A stretch of 35,707 nucleotides of DNA from positions 15,927-51,633 of the forward strand of contig NZ_JALKBH010000014.1 in NCBI RefSeq assembly GCF_023016115.1, written 5' to 3'. The notes below the pieces were generated by a model that saw only the letters and a list, made by a program, of their open reading frames with translations, searched no databases and was not told where the DNA came from. The stretch comes from Alcanivorax sp. S6407. GTDB taxonomy: Bacteria; Pseudomonadota; Gammaproteobacteria; Pseudomonadales; Alcanivoracaceae. The position numbers and the translations under genes are program-made. This document shows, in pieces, positions 8,292-15,354 of the stretch (position 1 is the stretch's first letter; each line of letters opens with the position of its first letter).

Positions 8292-10004
8292 ATGCGCACT
8301 TCCCAGTACCTGCTTGCCACTGTCAAAGAAACCCCGGCGGACGCCGTTGTCATTAGCCACCAGCTCATGCTGCGCGCCGGTCTGGTTCGCAAGCTGGCCT
8401 CGGGCCTGTACACCTGGCTGCCCACCGGTTTGCGGGTGCTGCGCAAGGTGGAAAACGTGATCCGCGAAGAGATGGACAAGGCAGGCGCCCAGGAAGTACT
8501 GATGCCGGTGGTACAGCCCATGGAACTGTGGGAAGAGTCCGGCCGTGCCCCCGCCTATGGCCCGGAGCTGCTGCGCATCACCGACCGTCACGACAACCCC
8601 TTCTGCCTGGGCCCCACCCATGAGGAAGTGATCACTGACATGGTCCGCAACGAGATCCACAGCTACAAGCAGCTGCCGGCCAACTTCTACCAGATCCAGA
8701 CCAAGTTCCGGGACGAGATCCGTCCGCGCTTCGGCATCATGCGCTCGCGGGAATTCATCATGAAGGATGCCTATTCCTTCCATACCGACACGGATTCTCT
8801 GGCCGAGACCTACGCGATCATGCACCGGGCCTACTGCGCTATCTTCGATCGTCTCGGCCTCGACTACCGCCCGGTGGAAGCGGATACCGGTGCCATCGGC
8901 GGTGCCGCCAGCCACGAGTTCCATGTATTGGCCGACTCCGGTGAAGACGACATCGCCTTCTCCGACAGCTCCGACTATGCAGCCAACGTGGAACTGGCCG
9001 AAGCGCTGGCGCCCGCCACCGAGCGTGCCGCCCCCGGCGCCGCCATGGAAAAGGTGGATACTCCCAACGCCAAGACCATCGAAGAACTGGTACAACAGTT
9101 TGATCTGGCCATCGAAAAGACCATCAAGACCCTGGTGGTGAAAGGCGCCGAAGAAGGCACCCTGGTGGCCCTGCTGGTGCGTGGCGACCACGAGCTGAAC
9201 GACATCAAGGCCGAGAAACTGGACGCGGTTGCCGCGCCCATGGAATTCGCCAGCGAAGACGAGATCCGCCAGGCCATCGGTGCCGGCCCCGGCTCCCTTG
9301 GCCCGGTGAACCTGCCCATCAAGGTGATCGCCGACCGCAGCGTGGCGGTGATGAGCGATTTCGGCGCCGGCGCCAACGAAGACGGCAAGCACTTCTTCAA
9401 CATCAACTGGGAGCGCGATGTGGCGCTGCCGGAAGTGGCCGACCTGCGTAACGTGGTGGAAGGCGACCCGAGCCCGGACGGCAAAGGCACCCTGACCATC
9501 AAGCGCGGCATCGAAGTGGGGCACATTTTCCAGCTGGGCACCAAGTACTCCGAAGCGCTGGGCGCCAAGGTACTGGATGAAAACGGCAAGTCCGTGATCA
9601 TGCCCATGGGCTGCTACGGGATTGGCGTGACCCGCGTGGTGGCCGCCGCCATCGAGCAGAACCATGACGACCGCGGCATCCTCTGGCCCGAAGCCATTGC
9701 TCCGTTCACCGTGGCCCTGGTCCCGGTGAACATCAAGAAGAGCCCCCGCGAACGTGAGCTGGCAGAAAAACTCTACGCCGAGCTCACCGCCGCCGGCATC
9801 GAAGTGCTGTTCGATGATCGCGAGAAAGAACGCCTGGGCGTGAAACTGGCCGACAGTGAACTGATCGGTATCCCCCACCGCATCGTCATCGCCGAACGCG
9901 GCATGGACAATGGCGTGCTGGAATACAAGGGCCGTGGGGATGCTGAGAATACCGATGTGCCTGTGGATGAGGTTGTGGCGTTCATCAAAGGCAAGCTCAG
10001 TTAA
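8292..10004 (+). CDS. proS: Prolyl-tRNA synthetase (bacterial long form)
   Basis: A 570-residue class II aminoacyl-tRNA synthetase that charges tRNA-Pro. It aligns along its length with E. coli ProS (about 572 residues): MRTSQYLL at the start, motif 1 around [11 protein letters not shown], motif 2 around [17 protein letters not shown], the YbaK-like editing insertion at about residues 230-385, motif 3 GCYGIGVTR, and an anticodon-binding domain after about residue 470. The ATG at 8292 gives the family's conserved N-terminus. A possible -10 box TAGAAT lies at 8250-8255 but has no clear -35. The TAA stop lies inside an AGTTAAC heptamer tract, followed by a strong terminator. Confidence 0.97.
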   Translation: MRTSQYLLATVKETPADAVVISHQLMLRAGLVRKLASGLYTWLPTGLRVLRKVENVIREEMDKAGAQEVLMPVVQPMELWEESGRAPAYGPELLRITDRHDNPFCLGPTHEEVITDMVRNEIHSYKQLPANFYQIQTKFRDEIRPRFGIMRSREFIMKDAYSFHTDTDSLAETYAIMHRAYCAIFDRLGLDYRPVEADTGAIGGAASHEFHVLADSGEDDIAFSDSSDYAANVELAEALAPATERAAPGAAMEKVDTPNAKTIEELVQQFDLAIEKTIKTLVVKGAEEGTLVALLVRGDHELNDIKAEKLDAVAAPMEFASEDEIRQAIGAGPGSLGPVNLPIKVIADRSVAVMSDFGAGANEDGKHFFNINWERDVALPEVADLRNVVEGDPSPDGKGTLTIKRGIEVGHIFQLGTKYSEALGAKVLDENGKSVIMPMGCYGIGVTRVVAAAIEQNHDDRGILWPEAIAPFTVALVPVNIKKSPRERELAEKLYAELTAAGIEVLFDDREKERLGVKLADSELIGIPHRIVIAERGMDNGVLEYKGRGDAENTDVPVDEVVAFIKGKLS

Positions 10005-10028
10005 CAGTTAATAGTGAACAGTTAACAG
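9999..10028 (+). repeat. 7-base-period tract containing the proS stop (AGTTAAC type)
   Basis: Units AGTTAAC, AGTTAAT, AGTGAAC and AGTTAAC run without interruption, and the proS stop TAA (10002-10004) is part of the first unit. It is paired in inverted orientation with 10131-10161 at the end of the convergent DUF4062 gene. Confidence 0.88.
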
Positions 10029-10061
10029 CGGCGCGAGACAGGTTCTCACGCTTTGGAACGC

Positions 10062-10100
10062 AAGAGGCCGCGCCCAATCGGTTGGGCGCGGCCTCTTTGC
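10062..10100. terminator. Strong bidirectional terminator between proS and the DUF4062 gene
   Basis: A 14-base perfect stem GAGGCCGCGCCCAA (64-77 of the 10,000 block) pairs across a TCGG loop with its complement ending at 10095. It is flanked by AA and TTT, so it could act for both convergent genes. A near-copy occurs at 12277-12314. Confidence 0.88.
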
Positions 10101-10130
10101 TTTAAACGAAATCCAGCGCCTGACGCGCAG

Positions 10131-10161
10131 CTGTTAACTATTAACTGTTCACTGTTAACTA
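10131..10161 (-). repeat. 7-base-period tract at the DUF4062 gene 3' end
   Basis: On the plus strand the units are CTGTTAA, CTATTAA, CTGTTCA and CTGTTAA, followed by CTA, which is the reverse-complemented TAG stop of the DUF4062 gene. The tract is the inverted partner of the one at the end of proS. Confidence 0.88.
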
Positions 10162-11190
10162 AAGCTTCACCGTTCGCTTCACCGCCATCACCTGACTCAT
10201 GGTGTTGTCACCATGGGCGGTGAGTTGCCAGAGCGGCAGGCCGCGGCTGTCGGTTTCCTGGGACTTGGTGATCAGGCCGAGGGCACGCAGGTGGATCTTC
10301 AGCTGGTTGAAGGAGTGCGCGGCCAGCACCACGTTGCGCACCGCATGGGCACGGGGGAAGTCCTTCTGCACATCGGCCAGGGCATGGCGTACGATGAAGT
10401 CTTCCAGGGCTTTCTGCATCACCGGCTCGGAGGCCGGGTTGAGCATCAGCGGGGCCACACAGGAGAAGGCCTGATCCCAACTGATACGGGTGGTGACCAT
10501 GGCCAGCTTGCAGTCACCGCCTTCATAGACGTTGCAGGAGTAATCCAGCGCCACCTGATCATTACCACGGGACAGGGTCTTCAGGGGCGGACGGGACTGG
10601 GCCAGCGCCTCTTCGCGCTCCTTCTCCAGTTCCTGGATACGGGCCTTCAGGCCGGAGGTATCGGCACCAGCGCCGCTACCAGCCTGGTCAGCACGAACCC
10701 AGCCGGTGGCCCGGTGTTCGCGCATCAGATTGGGCAGCACCTTGCGGGCCACTTCGGTGAGCCCTGCCTCGGTGCTCCAGCGGAAGCTCGGTACTTTCTC
10801 TTCCAGCAGACGCACGAAATCATCACGACGTACCTGACCATCACGGGTGGCTTCCTGCTGATCGGCCTTGAGCAGGGTGGGATTGTCGTGGATGAAGGCC
10901 ACCACCGGCTTGCGCTTGGTGGCAGCAAAGATGTATTCGCGGTGAATCTCACTCAACCCCATTGGGGAAAGATGACCGTAACGACCGCCGACGATAAGAA
11001 CAAAGTAATCACTGGTTTCGATCAGCTTCTGGATCACCGGCAACAGGGTATTGCCATCGGCCGCCGCACTGTCCAGGCCGGTGGGGATCATGCCGTTTTC
11101 GATCATGGGCAACATCAGTGCCTGCCGGGCCCCCTGCATATCGGGGTAAGTGGCACTGATAAAGACCTGGTAGCGTTTCGAAGCTGTCAC
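10159..11190 (-). CDS. DUF4062-domain protein
   Basis: A 343-residue protein of unknown biochemical role. The N-terminal domain (about residues 7-130) starts YQVFISATYPDMQGARQAL and continues with DYFVLIVGGRYGHL and GLSEIHREYIFA. This is the DUF4062 pattern, which resembles TIR/nucleotide-binding folds and is often found as the leading domain of conflict or STAND-type proteins. A short charged coiled coil follows (about 185-205). The C-terminal part ends in a winged-helix-like segment (FNQLKIHLRALGLI ... LPLWQLTAHGD). The start is GTG at 11190, because an in-frame stop lies 18 bases upstream and no better start exists. The gene is divergent from the ParA-type gene across a 280-base spacer containing an 18-base palindrome. 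A defence or stress role is inference only. Confidence 0.75.
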   Translation of the reverse strand: MTASKRYQVFISATYPDMQGARQALMLPMIENGMIPTGLDSAAADGNTLLPVIQKLIETSDYFVLIVGGRYGHLSPMGLSEIHREYIFAATKRKPVVAFIHDNPTLLKADQQEATRDGQVRRDDFVRLLEEKVPSFRWSTEAGLTEVARKVLPNLMREHRATGWVRADQAGSGAGADTSGLKARIQELEKEREEALAQSRPPLKTLSRGNDQVALDYSCNVYEGGDCKLAMVTTRISWDQAFSCVAPLMLNPASEPVMQKALEDFIVRHALADVQKDFPRAHAVRNVVLAAHSFNQLKIHLRALGLITKSQETDSRGLPLWQLTAHGDNTMSQVMAVKRTVKL

Positions 11191-11292
11191 CCTGGTTCCC
11201 TGTTCCTATGGCTTTTTACCCTCAGGGGGCATTGGCTGGTGGGCTATTAAAACGCCTGACGGCCAGCATCACAAGAGAGCCCCCCGACTGGC

Positions 11293-11310
11293 CCTGCCAC
11301 AAGTGGCAGG
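11293..11310. promoter_or_regulatory. 18-base palindrome in the DUF4062/parA divergent spacer
   Basis: CCTGCCAC-AA-GTGGCAGG has perfect 8-base arms around a 2-base centre, placed between two divergent genes and with no T-run. Its position and symmetry suit an operator for a dimeric regulator shared by both promoters. The protein that would bind it is unknown. It could instead be a short hairpin in a long 5' leader. Confidence 0.45.
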
Positions 11311-11470
11311 CAAAATGGGACAACGGCTCTGATCATGCTAGCCTGAGATCAACAATAAAGGTAGCGGTGAACCCTATTCTTCACCGTAGGAACCCAAGGC
11401 ATTCGCGGCTATAGTACCGGCCAGTTTCGGATATCTTTGCCGCTTTCGACTTGCTGACAGGATAAACGCC

Positions 11471-12217
11471 ATGCAAACCATTGCCTTTTATAACCTGAAA
11501 GGGGGCGTCGGAAAGACGGCCTCGGCGGTGAATATCGCCTGGCATGCGGCACGCTGGAAACACCGCACCCTGCTCTGGGATCTGGATCCCCAGGGCGCCG
11601 CCAGCTTCTATCTGGGGGTGGACGATGGCGATGGCTACAAGGCCGGTAATGTACTCAAAGGCAAGCAGCCCATCGGAAGGCTCAAGCGCGAGACCCGCTG
11701 GGCTAACCTGGATGCCATCCCGGCGGACCTGTCCATGCGCAACGCCGACATCAAGCTGATTGAAGGTGGCGGAGCCAAGAACAAGCTCAAGCAGCTGATC
11801 GCCCCGCTTGGCGAGAGCTACGAACTGGTGATTCTGGATTGCCCCCCTACCCTCAGCCCGGTGGCAGAAAGCATCTTTGCGGCGGTGGACTACCTGTTTG
11901 TGCCAGTGATCCCCACGCACCTGTCCGTGCGTGCCTTTCAGCAGGTGCTGGACTGGATCGACAGCAAGAACTACAAGAACCTCACCGTGGTGCCGTTCTT
12001 CAACATGGTGGACCGCCACCGCGACCTGCACGTGGAAATGCTGGTAAAACGCCCCAAGGTGATGAAAGGCGGTCTGAAGACCTGGATCCCCTACTCCACC
12101 CACGTGGAGCAGATGGGCGACCACCGCGCCCCGGTAGGTGAATTTGCCCCCTACACCCCCAGCGCCCAGGCGTTTCGGGCGATGTGGTTTGAGATTGCGG
12201 GCAAACTCAAACTTTAG
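11471..12217 (+). CDS. ParA/Soj-family ATPase (orphan)
   Basis: A 248-residue deviant-Walker ATPase. The P-loop KGGVGKT is at residues 10-16 with the signature lysine K10. The Walker A' motif DLDPQG has Asp37 and Asp39, and Walker B is LVILDCPP near residue 122. Family members position plasmids, chromosomes or protein complexes by forming dynamic dimers on DNA or membranes. AGGA lies 8 bases before the ATG. No parB, cheW, flagellar or cellulose gene is adjacent, and the chromosomal parAB normally lies near gidAB. This is therefore an orphan paralogue, divergent from the DUF4062 gene. Its cargo cannot be inferred. The TAG stop touches an AGTGAAC heptamer tract. Confidence 0.85.
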   Translation: MQTIAFYNLKGGVGKTASAVNIAWHAARWKHRTLLWDLDPQGAASFYLGVDDGDGYKAGNVLKGKQPIGRLKRETRWANLDAIPADLSMRNADIKLIEGGGAKNKLKQLIAPLGESYELVILDCPPTLSPVAESIFAAVDYLFVPVIPTHLSVRAFQQVLDWIDSKNYKNLTVVPFFNMVDRHRDLHVEMLVKRPKVMKGGLKTWIPYSTHVEQMGDHRAPVGEFAPYTPSAQAFRAMWFEIAGKLKL

Positions 12218-12246
12218 TGAACAGTTAACAGTGAATAGTGAACAGC
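12216..12246 (+). repeat. 7-base-period tract after parA (AGTGAAC type)
   Basis: Units AGTGAAC, AGTTAAC, AGTGAAT and AGTGAAC begin inside the parA TAG stop codon. The tract is closely related to the one after proS and inverted relative to 12468-12516 at the end of aidB. Confidence 0.88.
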
Positions 12247-12276
12247 GCGCGGCTTGAGACCGTGCTGCCTACAACG

Positions 12277-12314
12277 AAAGAGGCCGCGCCCAAAGGTTTG
12301 GGCGCGGCCTCTTT
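12277..12314. terminator. Strong bidirectional terminator after parA
   Basis: The stem AAAGAGGCCGCGCCCAAA pairs perfectly across a tight GG centre with the complementary arm at 12297-12314. The core is the same as the proS terminator at 10062-10100. Confidence 0.88.
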
Positions 12315-12331
12315 GCTTTCATTCCTGACAC

Positions 12332-12356
12332 AAAAAAGGGGACATCCCTGTCCCCT
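12332..12356 (-). terminator. Minus-strand terminator for aidB
   Basis: Read on the minus strand, AGGGGACA, a four-base loop and TGTCCCCT are followed by six T residues. This orientation fits aidB, whose stop is about 160 bases upstream on that strand. Confidence 0.75.
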
Positions 12357-12467
12357 CTACTTCATGTCCGCCGGTGAGCGCCGCCGAATCTGGTTTTTCC
12401 TATCCGCGCAAAAGACAGTCTGGCCGCGGCCACCACCATCCAAGCCACATCCACACTCGCCCGCTCA

Positions 12468-12516
12468 ACTGTTCAATATTCACTGTTCAATATTCACTGT
12501 TAACTGTTAACTGTTA
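12468..12516 (-). repeat. 7-base-period tract containing the aidB stop
   Basis: Seven consecutive 7-base units on the plus strand: ACTGTTC, AATATTC, ACTGTTC, AATATTC, then three ACTGTTA. The last contains the reverse-complemented TAA stop of aidB (12514-12516). The alternation of two unit variants (ACTGTTC/AATATTC) suggests duplication of a 14-base block. Confidence 0.9.
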
Positions 12517-14208
12517 ACTACTCTCCCACGGGTTCGCCCGCGCCAAAATCGCCCCTAGGTCCAACCCCCGCGGCAAGGTGCCGTAGTTACGGTCACCGTG
12601 CTCGCCGAGGCGAGAGCCAATAAAGGCCTCGGCTACAGCCTGATTCCCCGCCGTTACCAGCTGGCTGGCCTGCATGGTCAGCGACAACCGATCAACGATA
12701 TCGCGGGCGCGATACTCCGCATCATCCATATCGGTAAATTCCTGCTTCAAGGCATTCACCGCCTTGTCCAGACGGGCATCGCTGCCGGTGGTCTTGTCCA
12801 GTTCGGCAAACCAGGTATCCAGTACCGCCGGGGTCTTGGCCAGGGCTCGCAGCATGTCCAGTGCCTGCACATTGCCGGAGCCTTCCCAAATGGCGTTGAT
12901 GGGCGCTTCGCGGTACAGCCGCGCCATGATGAAGTCCTCGGTGACGCCATTGCCGCCGAGACACTCCATGGCCTCGTAGGCATGGAAGGGAGTGCGCTTG
13001 CAGATCCAGTACTTGCCCGCCGGCAAACCCAGCCGTAGCAGCAGTTTTTCGTGCTCGTTTTTTGGATCCAGTGTGGACTGATCCAGAGCCTCGCCCATGC
13101 GCATGGCGATAGCCAACGAACCTTCCACTTCCAGCTGCAGGTCCGCCAGCACATTGCGCATCAGCGGCTGGTCCAGCAGTGTCTTGCCGAATGCTGCCCG
13201 GCCGGAAGCATGGTTCACTGCCTGGGCCACCGCCTGACGCTGCCCCGCGGTGGAACCGATCATGCAGTCGAAGCGGGTCATGGCCACCATCTCGATGATG
13301 GCCGGCACGCCGCGCCCTTCTTCACCTACCATCCAGCCCAGCGCCCCGCGCAGCTCGATTTCTGAAGAGGCGTTGGACACGTTGCCCATCTTGTTCTTCA
13401 GGCGCTGCACCTGGATCGGGTTCTTGCTGCCATCCGGCCGCCAACGCGGCACCAGAAAACAGCTCAGGCCATTGTCGGTCTGCGCCAGCACCAGAAAGGC
13501 ATCGCACATGGGCGCAGAGGTGAACCACTTGTGGCCCACCAGTTCGTAGGCCTCACCGGGACCTTCCGTGCCAATGGCCCAGGCACGAGTGGTGTTGGCA
13601 CGCACATCGGAGCCCCCCTGCTTCTCGGTCATGCCCATTCCGATGGTCAGCGCCTGCTTTTCATAGTGGGGCACATTGCGCGGGTCATAGGCGTTGTTGA
13701 GGATCTTTGGCAGCCACTCTTTCGCCAGTGACGGCGTCAGGCTGATGGAAGGCACGGCAGCGAAGGTCATGGTCAGAGGACAACCGTGGCCCGCTTCCAC
13801 CTGGGCCTGCAGGTAGCTCTGCGCCGCCCGGGCCACGTGGGCTCCCGGTTGCGGATCGGTCCAGGGAGCAGAATGAATGCCGGACTCCAGCCCCAACGCC
13901 ATCAGCCGGTGGTAGGAATCGTGATACTTCACATGGTCCACCCGGTAACCCTGCCGGTCATGGGAAAAGAATTGGGGCTTGTGCTCATTGGCCAGAAACC
14001 CCCACTCGATCACCTCGGCCGTGCCGGTTTTGGCGCCATGGGCAGACAATCTGGCCTCGGCCCAGCCGGCTCCATGACGCTGCACCGCTTCGCGCAGGGC
14101 GTCATCAGTCTCATAGGGGTTGTAGTCTTCCAGTGCCCTTGCCTGATTGAAGACCTCATGGGTCTGGGCCAGCGGGTCAGGCTTGAGGCTGTCGTGTTTG
14201 GCATTCAT
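12514..14208 (-). CDS. aidB: AidB-type acyl-CoA dehydrogenase
   Basis: A 564-residue flavoprotein of the acyl-CoA dehydrogenase superfamily, AidB branch. Landmarks are the FAD-binding GMGMTEKQGGSDVRANTT segment, HKWFTSAPMCDAFLVLAQ, QRLKNKMGNVSNASSEIEL, FHAYEAMECLGGNGVTED, and PINAIWEGSGNVQALDMLRAL around the catalytic-base position. E. coli AidB is about 540 residues, is induced in the adaptive response to alkylation, and binds DNA through a basic C-terminal domain; its physiological reaction is unsettled. Here it lies 21 bases downstream of a tetR gene on the same strand, suggesting autoregulated co-expression. GGGAGAG precedes the ATG. An ordinary isovaleryl-CoA-dehydrogenase-like catabolic role is possible, particularly in a hydrocarbon or lipid degrader. 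Confidence 0.85.
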   Translation of the reverse strand: MNAKHDSLKPDPLAQTHEVFNQARALEDYNPYETDDALREAVQRHGAGWAEARLSAHGAKTGTAEVIEWGFLANEHKPQFFSHDRQGYRVDHVKYHDSYHRLMALGLESGIHSAPWTDPQPGAHVARAAQSYLQAQVEAGHGCPLTMTFAAVPSISLTPSLAKEWLPKILNNAYDPRNVPHYEKQALTIGMGMTEKQGGSDVRANTTRAWAIGTEGPGEAYELVGHKWFTSAPMCDAFLVLAQTDNGLSCFLVPRWRPDGSKNPIQVQRLKNKMGNVSNASSEIELRGALGWMVGEEGRGVPAIIEMVAMTRFDCMIGSTAGQRQAVAQAVNHASGRAAFGKTLLDQPLMRNVLADLQLEVEGSLAIAMRMGEALDQSTLDPKNEHEKLLLRLGLPAGKYWICKRTPFHAYEAMECLGGNGVTEDFIMARLYREAPINAIWEGSGNVQALDMLRALAKTPAVLDTWFAELDKTTGSDARLDKAVNALKQEFTDMDDAEYRARDIVDRLSLTMQASQLVTAGNQAVAEAFIGSRLGEHGDRNYGTLPRGLDLGAILARANPWESS

Positions 14209-14229
14209 GGTTGCTCTCCCGAAGATCGG

Positions 14230-14880
14230 TTACGCCGTCTTGTGCAGCGTTTGGGTGTGATCTGTTGAGGACTGCGCGGTGTCAGCACTGACGCCGGTGG
14301 CACGCAGACAGAATTGGGTCAGGGATCGAGCCAGCCCGGACTTGGGCAACGGCTCGGACAAGGGGCCAACAAGGGCCTCGGCAATGGCGCCCACCATGGC
14401 AGCTGCCGTTACCGCAGTATCCTGTTCTGGCAACTCGCCCAGCCGCACGCCTTCGGCCAGAAACTGCTGGTAAAGCTCGGCATAGCGCTGGCGGTAGACC
14501 AGGCGCTCCGCGTCCACCGCCGGATCCACCGGCTCAGCAATCAGCGACCAGGCCAGGGTCGGCGCCACCTGGGCACGGCGGACAAAGGTTTCCAGCACAT
14601 GAGTCAGCCGACGCGCGAAACTGCCGTGCAGGGTCATGGCATCCGCCACCGCCGCCACTTCACGTTCTGTGGCCACCCGGAACACCTCTGCCGCCAGCAC
14701 CGGCTTGTTCTCGAAATAACGGTACAGGGTGCCCACCCCGACCCCAGCCTGAGTGGCCAGCGTCTGCATGGTCAGGTTGGCAAAGCCCCCTTCCCGCACC
14801 AACTGCTCGGCACTGCGCAGCAGATGATCACGCTGCGCCGCCTTGCGGGCGCGGACATTGTCAGTTTCCCGGTAAGCCAT
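14230..14880 (-). CDS. TetR-family transcriptional regulator
   Basis: A 216-residue regulator with an N-terminal TetR helix-turn-helix: RDHLLRSAEQLVREGGFANLTMQTLATQAGVGVGTLYRYFENKPVL (about residues 18-63, shown here only as the family landmark segments LTMQTLATQAGV and GTLYRYF). The C-terminal half is a ligand-binding helical domain. It is the first gene of a tetR-aidB unit. The ATG at 14880 is required by an in-frame TGA directly upstream. The only good Shine-Dalgarno sequence (AAAGGAG) is placed for a 10-codon leader starting at 14893, so translation may be coupled. A perfect 12-base palindrome upstream (14914-14925) is the likely self-operator. The ligand is unknown; an acyl-CoA or fatty acid would fit the partner. 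Confidence 0.85.
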   Translation of the reverse strand: MAYRETDNVRARKAAQRDHLLRSAEQLVREGGFANLTMQTLATQAGVGVGTLYRYFENKPVLAAEVFRVATEREVAAVADAMTLHGSFARRLTHVLETFVRRAQVAPTLAWSLIAEPVDPAVDAERLVYRQRYAELYQQFLAEGVRLGELPEQDTAVTAAAMVGAIAEALVGPLSEPLPKSGLARSLTQFCLRATGVSADTAQSSTDHTQTLHKTA

Positions 14881-14893
14881 GATCGGAACTCAT
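14861..14893 (-). CDS. 10-codon leader ORF overlapping the tetR start
   Basis: ATG AGT TCC ... TGA encodes MSSDHGLPGN in another frame and ends inside the tetR coding region. AAAGGAG (14899-14905 on the minus strand) lies 5 bases before this ATG but 18 before the tetR ATG. Either this is a translated leader that delivers ribosomes to tetR, or tetR has an unusual start. It is supported only by the ribosome-site spacing. Confidence 0.35.
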   Translation of the reverse strand: MSSDHGLPGN

Positions 14894-14894
14894 A

Positions 14895-14925
14895 TTCACT
14901 CCTTTAAAGAAGTGAACCATGGTTC
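14895..14925. promoter_or_regulatory. Palindromic operator candidates upstream of tetR
   Basis: GAACCATGGTTC (14914-14925) is a perfect 12-base palindrome. It overlaps a second inverted repeat, TTCACT-N10-AGTGAA (14895-14916), whose centre is CTTTAAAG. Perfect short palindromes just upstream of an autoregulated tetR gene are typical TetR-family operators. Confidence 0.5.
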
Positions 14926-14962
14926 CGGTTTTCAGGCAAGGCCGGTGGTCGGGGTGGGGATG

Positions 14963-14990
14963 AGTTGAAAGTTTAAAGTTCAAAGTTGAA
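14963..14990. repeat. 7-base-period tract (AGTTGAA type) upstream of tetR
   Basis: Units AGTTGAA, AGTTTAA, AGTTCAA and AGTTGAA occur in perfect 7-base register. Unlike most tracts in the window it does not lie at a gene 3' end; it sits in the tetR-chrA spacer. Confidence 0.75.
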
Positions 14991-15354
14991 AAGCGCGATG
15001 GAGGTGATCGCGCTCTGGCAAAGCCTTGCCCGCGCCATCACAAACAACCCTGGCGTATTTTTATCACGCCAATGCCACCAGCACGGCATCTTCCCCGTTA
15101 GAGTGAGTCGAGGAACGGAGCCCTGTGACGGCGTAGAGCAAAAAACCTGTCTGAGCGGAGCGAGTCTTTTTTGCGTCCGTCACAGGGCGAGTACCCGAGT
15201 GTGCCTGCGGAGCAGGCCGAACGGAGTCGGGGCGCGGGGGAGTCCAGAGGGGTGTCGCGTCACACCCCTTTGGGCCCGTCCGGCGAGGACACGCACATAT
15301 CATGGTGCGATGACATATCAGCAAGAGCACCACCTCCCATGAAGGGGAGCGCGC
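14991..15354. other. tetR-chrA spacer rich in inverted repeats
   Basis: No convincing gene. It holds a nested hairpin at 15120-15188 (GCCCTGTGACGG with its complement, and inside it GCAAAAAA with TTTTTTGC). It also holds a GCCTGC/GCAGGC hairpin near 15210 and AGGGGTGT/ACACCCCT at 15248-15269. The 15120-15188 structure could end transcription leaving chrA on the minus strand. The many GAGTGAG/GGAGCGAG-like segments look like degenerate repeat debris. Confidence 0.55.

Noticed and set aside
8247-9878. 543-residue minus-strand frame opposite proS
   Set aside because: It is an antisense shadow of a highly conserved synthetase gene with strong GC-third-position bias; its composition is His/Gly/Val-rich with no recognisable domain.
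10213-11250. 345-residue plus-strand frame opposite the DUF4062 gene
   Set aside because: The minus-strand frame has clear DUF4062 motifs; the plus frame shows only low-complexity Gly/His/Gln-rich translation.
11471-12217. ParA gene as evidence of an integrated plasmid or replication origin
   Set aside because: No parB, rep gene, parS-like sites or iterons were seen nearby, and the neighbours (proS, aidB) are chromosomal.
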